DNA from: JBCCBV01 sp039033855
Lineage (GTDB): Bacteria; Planctomycetota; Phycisphaerae; Phycisphaerales; Phycisphaeraceae
NCBI GenBank assembly: GCA_039033855.1
Contig: JBCCBV010000023.1
Location: 1-45,722 of the forward strand
Length of the DNA: 45,722 nucleotides
Direction of reading: 5' to 3'
The notes beneath the pieces are model-generated. The model was not told the origin of the DNA. It worked only from the letters and a program-made list of their open reading frames with translations, and did not search any database. How positions within the stretch are numbered: the stretch's first letter is position 1; the number at the start of each line of letters is the position of its first letter. The position numbers were made by a program, and so were the translations under genes. Positions 43,501-45,722 of this stretch are shown here, piece after piece.

Positions 43501-44117
43501 GGACGCTCAGCCTCGAGAGCGACACCACCTTCTCTGGGCTCGGCAGCATCGATTTCAACGGCGGGACATTGGCGCTCGACCTGTTCGGTACCGGCGTGGG
43601 CTCGGGGCTGGCCGCTCCCAGCCTCGGCTTCGCCGGGACCGCCGATCTTACGACCGGCGTTCTTGACCTCAGCGTCGCGGGCATCGGCAACCTGAGCCTC
43701 GGCGACAATACGGTGATCCTTTCGGCCAACAGCGTGGTGGGGCTCTTCGACACGGTCCTCGGCGCCGACCTGGGCAACGGTCTGTCGATCGCGCTCTTGA
43801 CCAACCCCTCGGCGGTGATCGCGACCGTCGTCATGACCCTGCCCGGCGACGCCAACAACGACGGCGTGGTCGACCTGCTCGACTTCGACATCCTCGCCCA
43901 AAACTTCGGCTCGACCTCGGCCACCAGCCCCGCCGACGCCGACTTCAATGGCGACGGTGCCGTCAACCTGCTCGACTTCGACATCTTGGCTCAGAACTTC
44001 GGAGCGTCGAGCCCCTCGCAGATTCCCGAGCCGATAAGCCTCGCTCTACTCGTGCTCACCGCCCCGCTTTTTGGCCAACGGCGCAGGCGTTACGCAGCCG
44101 GACTAGGCCACGTATGA
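37593..44117 (+). CDS. Giant exported protein: PhoX-like N-terminus, autotransporter-type repeats, dockerin-like motifs, PEP-CTERM
   Basis: A 2,174-residue exported protein. A signal peptide (ending near ALAEN) leads into a PhoX/DUF839-like region (about 40-480: IQVNHELGS, RFCSG, DDIYITGEEINGGDLFAIDL, LQIYVGQKG), which resembles calcium-dependent alkaline phosphatase propellers; active-site residues were not verified. Residues about 680-2060 are Gly/Asn/Thr-rich beta-helix repeats of the T5SS/PEP-CTERM-associated kind, including two imperfect copies of about 160 residues (bases 41011-41490 and 43055-43515). Then come two dockerin-like repeats (from about 2085; DLLDFDILAQNFG twice) and PEP-CTERM IPEPISLALLVLTAPLFGQ plus RRRR. 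GAGGAGGT eight bases upstream sets the start. It probably is a surface or matrix enzyme-adhesin. Confidence 0.85.
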   Translation: MPQSDRCRVRSGSAVQAAGLVHCITLATIACPAALAENGGTRYVTPENGWRAFEVISINDDPADGFAWAMPGIFDGVGAQRLGFNDLRIQVNHELGSNNGTISEVNLDLAVFQTAILDSIATSTADANGLTNSFDFVNSAQQAYDRFSLDGGATFTATTNTSNTAFNRFCSGQSYVANTFGLGRGFVDDIYITGEEINGGDLFAIDLAHRDFYNVSDNAGGSTAGGMLAGVPSDRWENAALIDTGETNHVALLLSPDVESTDGDLQIYVGQKGLDANGNPSNSFLARNGLAYGNYYYLSDNGPGTDGDSLTVGGPALVGGFDTTVTGSADSDKLEDIDTAPHDPTRVVLNDQTDGTFELDFSLDFSSGSFNAGASSFTMAKVIDEATSGTATSINNQDNVDWTRPTTLGGTTYSDGLWFINEDSTTGQVWMVEPDGSNPTLIASTGAGSNATESSGVLDISELVGFAPGSILLTTNQGDDASLTTLIHPSATIQTVDSAYFSIEGDYATAGGRLGADIELLGDVSAIDEVAIISYGHSGGVNRAGDLVTATSIDSVADLDSAALGFAATNDDGGPGLDPFLTWPGSGQTGGDLGAGPLRAGDYDFTLREFNDNDTGAFAVDIVGPSDRTVLKSLANVGGGTIVIDSLKFGTDGAANDGFGNSQAAVFAPTLNLTLTGDLVVAETGSARLELAGPTIGVAGDTTVKAGGRVEISSGLLQTSGNTFLNAGTIEVNGGAFDNLGNFTAANGFGQVGVNAGVMDVDGTLTLDGSNILIQGGTVNANGDVSLDASIINQSSGDFTFSGASFNASNFSVLTITGDFDAGNNSTWVFDTQSQVSTTLDFDIGSGSNADITVRNPGSSFTSSSGMMSIGFSGGTGSLTLEDQASGTIGGFLNIALGSDTGSLTVQSDADLTLNASANVGADADSNGAFTVTGPGSSVTQSGAVGLTLGSSTAGATGSGTLAISNSAIFTTGTGAINVNATGVIDVDSAIFRANGDVTFEGGVLDVDAPGEFDLGAGRSVLAQNNAVVSLAGPYAIDEGTTFNIESGSSLVTTQLFVGSNGTGVLNINGGTHTALGLVDVTGGILNRLSTTGFDLAPGQTLRGRNNADINFTGTYSLSGGRTIDLQSGADFDLSVGLDIGNGTTGTVVVDGEGTTLTTQAAPAFWGLFGGAADVTFSNDAAGSIGAGTVELATLGDNSTGTIDVLSGASLLINNLDIADDTFGPTGNTGVVHVSGVSGLPAATPSTITQAGTSTLRIGGADTGNSATLNVGNGANSGGTFNTGTGATTLGNNGNLVINGGVFNANGDFIIDGGLNTTGGKLTRDATGQFNLANGRTFLADDSADIDFAGNYVMSGGTTHTIREGAFMDVTGILAVGFNDAATSTLNIENNGGVYAASFLDTGALTVGTSGATGVVNLSGVFAVLEVDGGTGSDNFIGGGASGGTGTINISGPSGLLQIRPATETTFVETGGTINVNNGGTFQTFDNNVVVRGGTINRFAGGVFNPDRLTIQDGGLANFVDNYSINAGEVVSVNNAGTLQTQNSLFIPAGTLHINGGELDVAGGLVQAFSSGEINITGGYDLAAGATLSIVFGAALNQTGPTDAVRAGVDGFGEIEVNGQGSTATFNLQGDLELGPSGFANLSVVDGGVVTIGGDIYAGADPASTGLSTIGISSPSFEARSLYLGHAAGSSISGGRGDMVVDGVFVTINEQTFVGDTDNGQGQSTYTLNLGVAGHTEQVRVFETGHIQINNNGTLRAFDGLIMRGGSLHRTATGVLFFAENEGLDAGQDAQLNFDGELRIRRGETFQINSGADLVADTLDIGNIDTGSLSIAGDGSTVTHQTSSAFFGRGGGRGEVFISDRGLLDLGTNNLYLGDLNDNSTGVMDVTTGGELRVGPLFLASDAFGAINTSASLTVRGSSFNSNVPSSVIQAGAATLDIGGTGAGSTALLELRDGGEFTSGTGLTTVGATGTLSLESDTTFSGLGSIDFNGGTLALDLFGTGVGSGLAAPSLGFAGTADLTTGVLDLSVAGIGNLSLGDNTVILSANSVVGLFDTVLGADLGNGLSIALLTNPSAVIATVVMTLPGDANNDGVVDLLDFDILAQNFGSTSATSPADADFNGDGAVNLLDFDILAQNFGASSPSQIPEPISLALLVLTAPLFGQRRRRYAAGLGHV

Positions 44118-44336
44118 CTTCCCGTAAGCCTTACGCTGTAACCACCCTGCGATCGCCTACACCTCCAGAATCCTATGGAGACAGATCATGGCGGATATCA
44201 GGGCGACACGAAGAGTCTCGCCGCAAGAAGTTTGAGATGACAGCTTCGTGCCAATGTCGTCTGCTACACCCCTGACATTTCGGACATTTTGGAGACGCGT
44301 ATCGGGGCTATGGCCTTCTCTGGCGGCCCCTGTACG

Positions 44337-44472
44337 GCCCCCGCTACTTCACACCAGAGAACCCCGGCCGCGCAGGTCGGGGTTTTTTTGTGGGTTACGA
44401 GATCGCGCTTTCGCCGGATGGTCGCGGGTTCATAACGGGGTGGCCGTTTTTGAAGGGGTTCATATCGGGGTC
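44337..44472 (+). repeat. Direct repeat B: third tRNA-end copy, terminator and flank
   Basis: Matches 35993-36128. It starts with GCCCCCGCTACTT, the last bases of the tRNA and att core, but no tRNA body precedes it. The 30-bp-period pair is at 44428-44441 and 44458-44471. Confidence 0.9.
44360..44389 (+). terminator. Second copy of the tRNA terminator
   Basis: AACCCCGGCC (44360-44369) pairs with GGTCGGGGTT (44375-44384), followed by T residues to 44389. It also ends the transcript of the giant exported gene about 240 bp upstream. Confidence 0.8.
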
Positions 44473-45059
44473 ACGTGACCAACTGCCGCCCCGCACCAAG
44501 AATATGGCCAAGTCGCAGCCGTTTTTCTCAGCCCTTCGTCGGCACTTTGGCGACCAACTCAGCCGTCTCTTCCATCCCAAGTCATATCCATACGGCAGCG
44601 CACCGCCCACCCCCCCCCCGCACCCGGAAGCCCCGGAAGCTCCGGAAGCCCCGGAAGTTGCGCCGGTGGTATCTCCGGGGGCACTTCCGGGGCCGGGGGA
44701 CATGGAGCCAGAGCGCGGACGAAATAGCAAGCCGTGTACGGCAAGGACTATCCCTGCAATGCCAATCACGCCTCTTAGGCATCGCCGCTCAGTGCGAGGT
44801 CTTGTAAGAGCATGGCCCAGGCCCCGGTGGGCCCCGGTGGGCTCCGGAGGTTCGGGGGGGGGGCGTTCCGGGGTCGTGGCGTGTCGCAAGCGGCTGGGAG
44901 CCATGCCCAAGTACGACCACCGGATGGGGAGAGTCGCGTGAAGCTGCACTTCAGCCGCGTTGTGAATCCCTACGCCATCGATGATGGCACGACAAAGCGC
45001 ATGGCGAGACGATCTCGCAATATCGGGATAGATACCTAGACGCTCCCACGCTGCGGGCG
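44473..45059. other. Repetitive, apparently non-coding stretch
   Basis: Contains a C9 run (44611-44619), a tandem CCGGAAGC-type repeat (about 44625-44660), GGCCCCGGTGG repeats (about 44817-44832) and a G10 run (44844-44853). Long open frames on both strands have low-complexity products and no ribosome sites, so I see no gene. It may be decayed mobile DNA. Confidence 0.5.
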
Positions 45060-45099
45060 GCGCTCTGGCGGCGCTCTGGCTGCGCTCTGGCTGCGCTAT
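45060..45099. repeat. 11-bp tandem repeat at the end of the NamZ-like gene
   Basis: GCGCTCTGGCK repeated three times in full (45060-45070, 45071-45081, 45082-45092) plus a partial copy to 45099 that overlaps the stop codon of the NamZ-like gene. Confidence 0.8.
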
Positions 45100-45722
45100 T
45101 CGTAAATGAGGTACCGCTGCCGGCGCGTCTCGAACGCCGCGAGCTCTTGTGCCCAGACCTCTGAAACGCCCACGGGCCACGCCTCGCCACGGATGGCCGA
45201 CATGACCGCGTTGTCTTTCATCAGGTCGTTCACGTGCTCGATGTCGTAGTCGCGCGGGAACAGCCTTTCGAGCGTCCATGCGATCTTCAGGCCGGCGGGG
45301 ACGGGGTCTAAGGCGTCGCGGTCTGTCACGAGAATGTAAACGCCCTGGCATTCCATGCCCTTGAAGTGTCGGACGGTCGGCGTAAAGACGGTCGGGACGA
45401 AGCGCAGCCCGGGGATGCCCGCGGCGTTCAACTCTTGGGCGAGCAATCGGCCGTCGATGTACGGCGCCCCGAACTGTTCGAACGGCTGGTCGGTGCCTCG
45501 CCCCACCGAGATCTGCTGCCCCGACTCGATCAGCCCGATCGCCGGGTACAGCGCCGCTTGCGTCAGGTTGCGCATGTTGGGCGACGGGTTGATCCACCAG
45601 AGCCCAGTCTGGTCGAACCACATCGACCGCGACCACCCCTCCACGGGCACGACGGTCAGATCGCAACCGATGTCGTGCTCGGCGTTGAAGTACCGGGCCA
45701 GCTCCCCGGCCGTCATCCCGTG
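45096..45722 (-). CDS. DUF1343 (NamZ-like) protein, C-terminal part; 5' end beyond the window
   Basis: The last 209 or so residues of a DUF1343 family protein. Family marks are HGMTAGELARYFN, DLTVVPVEGWSRSMW, WINPSPNMRNLTQAALYPAIG and GRGTDQPFEQFGAPYID. NamZ members are exo-beta-N-acetylmuramidases that trim peptidoglycan fragments in the periplasm or outside; others in the family have unknown substrates. The frame stays open through the right edge, and the ATG at 45716 lies inside the conserved domain, so the gene starts outside the window. It reads towards the repetitive stretch. Confidence 0.88.
   Translation of the reverse strand, partial: HGMTAGELARYFNAEHDIGCDLTVVPVEGWSRSMWFDQTGLWWINPSPNMRNLTQAALYPAIGLIESGQQISVGRGTDQPFEQFGAPYIDGRLLAQELNAAGIPGLRFVPTVFTPTVRHFKGMECQGVYILVTDRDALDPVPAGLKIAWTLERLFPRDYDIEHVNDLMKDNAVMSAIRGEAWPVGVSEVWAQELAAFETRRQRYLIYE

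Larger units (their letters stand above)
36006..44349 (+). mobile_element. Possible second, degenerate element or accreted segment
   Basis: An 8.3-kb segment between attR and a third partial att sequence (GCCCCCGCTACTT, 44337-44349), with both borders continuing into the 136-bp repeats. It has no integrase or Rep. It holds low-GC small genes and one 6.5-kb gene. Tandem insertion at the tRNA followed by loss of the recombinase would explain it; a segmental duplication of the flank is the main alternative. Confidence 0.5.

Noticed and set aside
44395..45666. 423-residue minus-strand frame over the repetitive stretch and NamZ-like gene
   Set aside because: It is out of frame with the DUF1343 domain, and its other half is low-complexity SGASGASG-type sequence from the repeats.

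Overview
The window is high-GC bacterial chromosome that most resembles a planctomycete, probably of the Phycisphaerae. The signs are PEP-CTERM tails behind dockerin-like repeats carrying the motif DLLDFDxLAQNF, a prepilin-type protein ending in an H-X9-DG motif, DUF4384 proteins, a Ser/Thr kinase, a caspase-like lipoprotein, and a large helicase with an N-terminal DUF4011 region. The taxonomic call is an inference from gene content; no rRNA is present.

Region 1 (1-6250, + strand): a three-gene signalling cassette. It holds a membrane Ser/Thr kinase with a C-terminal DUF4384-like domain (cut by the left edge), a membrane-anchored copy of that same domain, and a lipoprotein with a long coiled coil and an intact caspase-like (C14) His/Cys dyad. 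A strong terminator closes it. Region 2 (6292-12364, - strand): a beta-barrel-like envelope protein, then a tightly overlapping operon for the core of a type III secretion export apparatus: an unknown Gly/Ala-rich protein, SctJ, a FliO-like protein, SctR, SctS, SctT and SctU. The SctU has lost its NPTH self-cleavage motif. No SctV, ATPase or secretin is in the window.

Region 3 (12507-26742): a 1,809-residue DUF4011 helicase with a Vsr-like C-terminus (a possible defence protein), a GT4 glycosyltransferase, a PEP-CTERM protein, a possible small RNA, an old-yellow-enzyme reductase, an APC permease, an aldo/keto reductase, a small membrane protein, and a secreted (alpha/alpha)-barrel-like protein with dockerin-like repeats and a PEP-CTERM tail.

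Region 4 (27048-36005): an initiator tRNA-Met gene used as the attachment site of an 8.9-kb integrative element. A 45-bp direct repeat bounds it; paired tandem 'AAACTGCCCCAYA' motifs lie just inside both ends; it carries a tyrosine recombinase, an excisionase-like protein, a rolling-circle-type Rep and a helix-turn-helix protein. Its cargo is an envelope and redox set: a prepilin-like protein, a membrane NlpC/P60-like cysteine peptidase, an exported membrane protein, a secreted protein with eight cysteines, and a MauE-like membrane protein fused to a CPAC thioredoxin domain.

Region 5 (36006-44472): a second segment flanked by 136-bp direct repeats (about 93% identical) that include the end of the tRNA and its terminator, which suggests tandem accretion at the same site. 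It contains low-GC small genes (one DUF6966-like) and a 6.5-kb gene for a giant exported protein with a PhoX-like N-terminus, autotransporter/PEP-CTERM-type repeats, dockerin-like motifs and a PEP-CTERM tail. Region 6 (44473-45722): repetitive non-coding DNA and the 3' part of a DUF1343/NamZ-like gene cut by the right edge.
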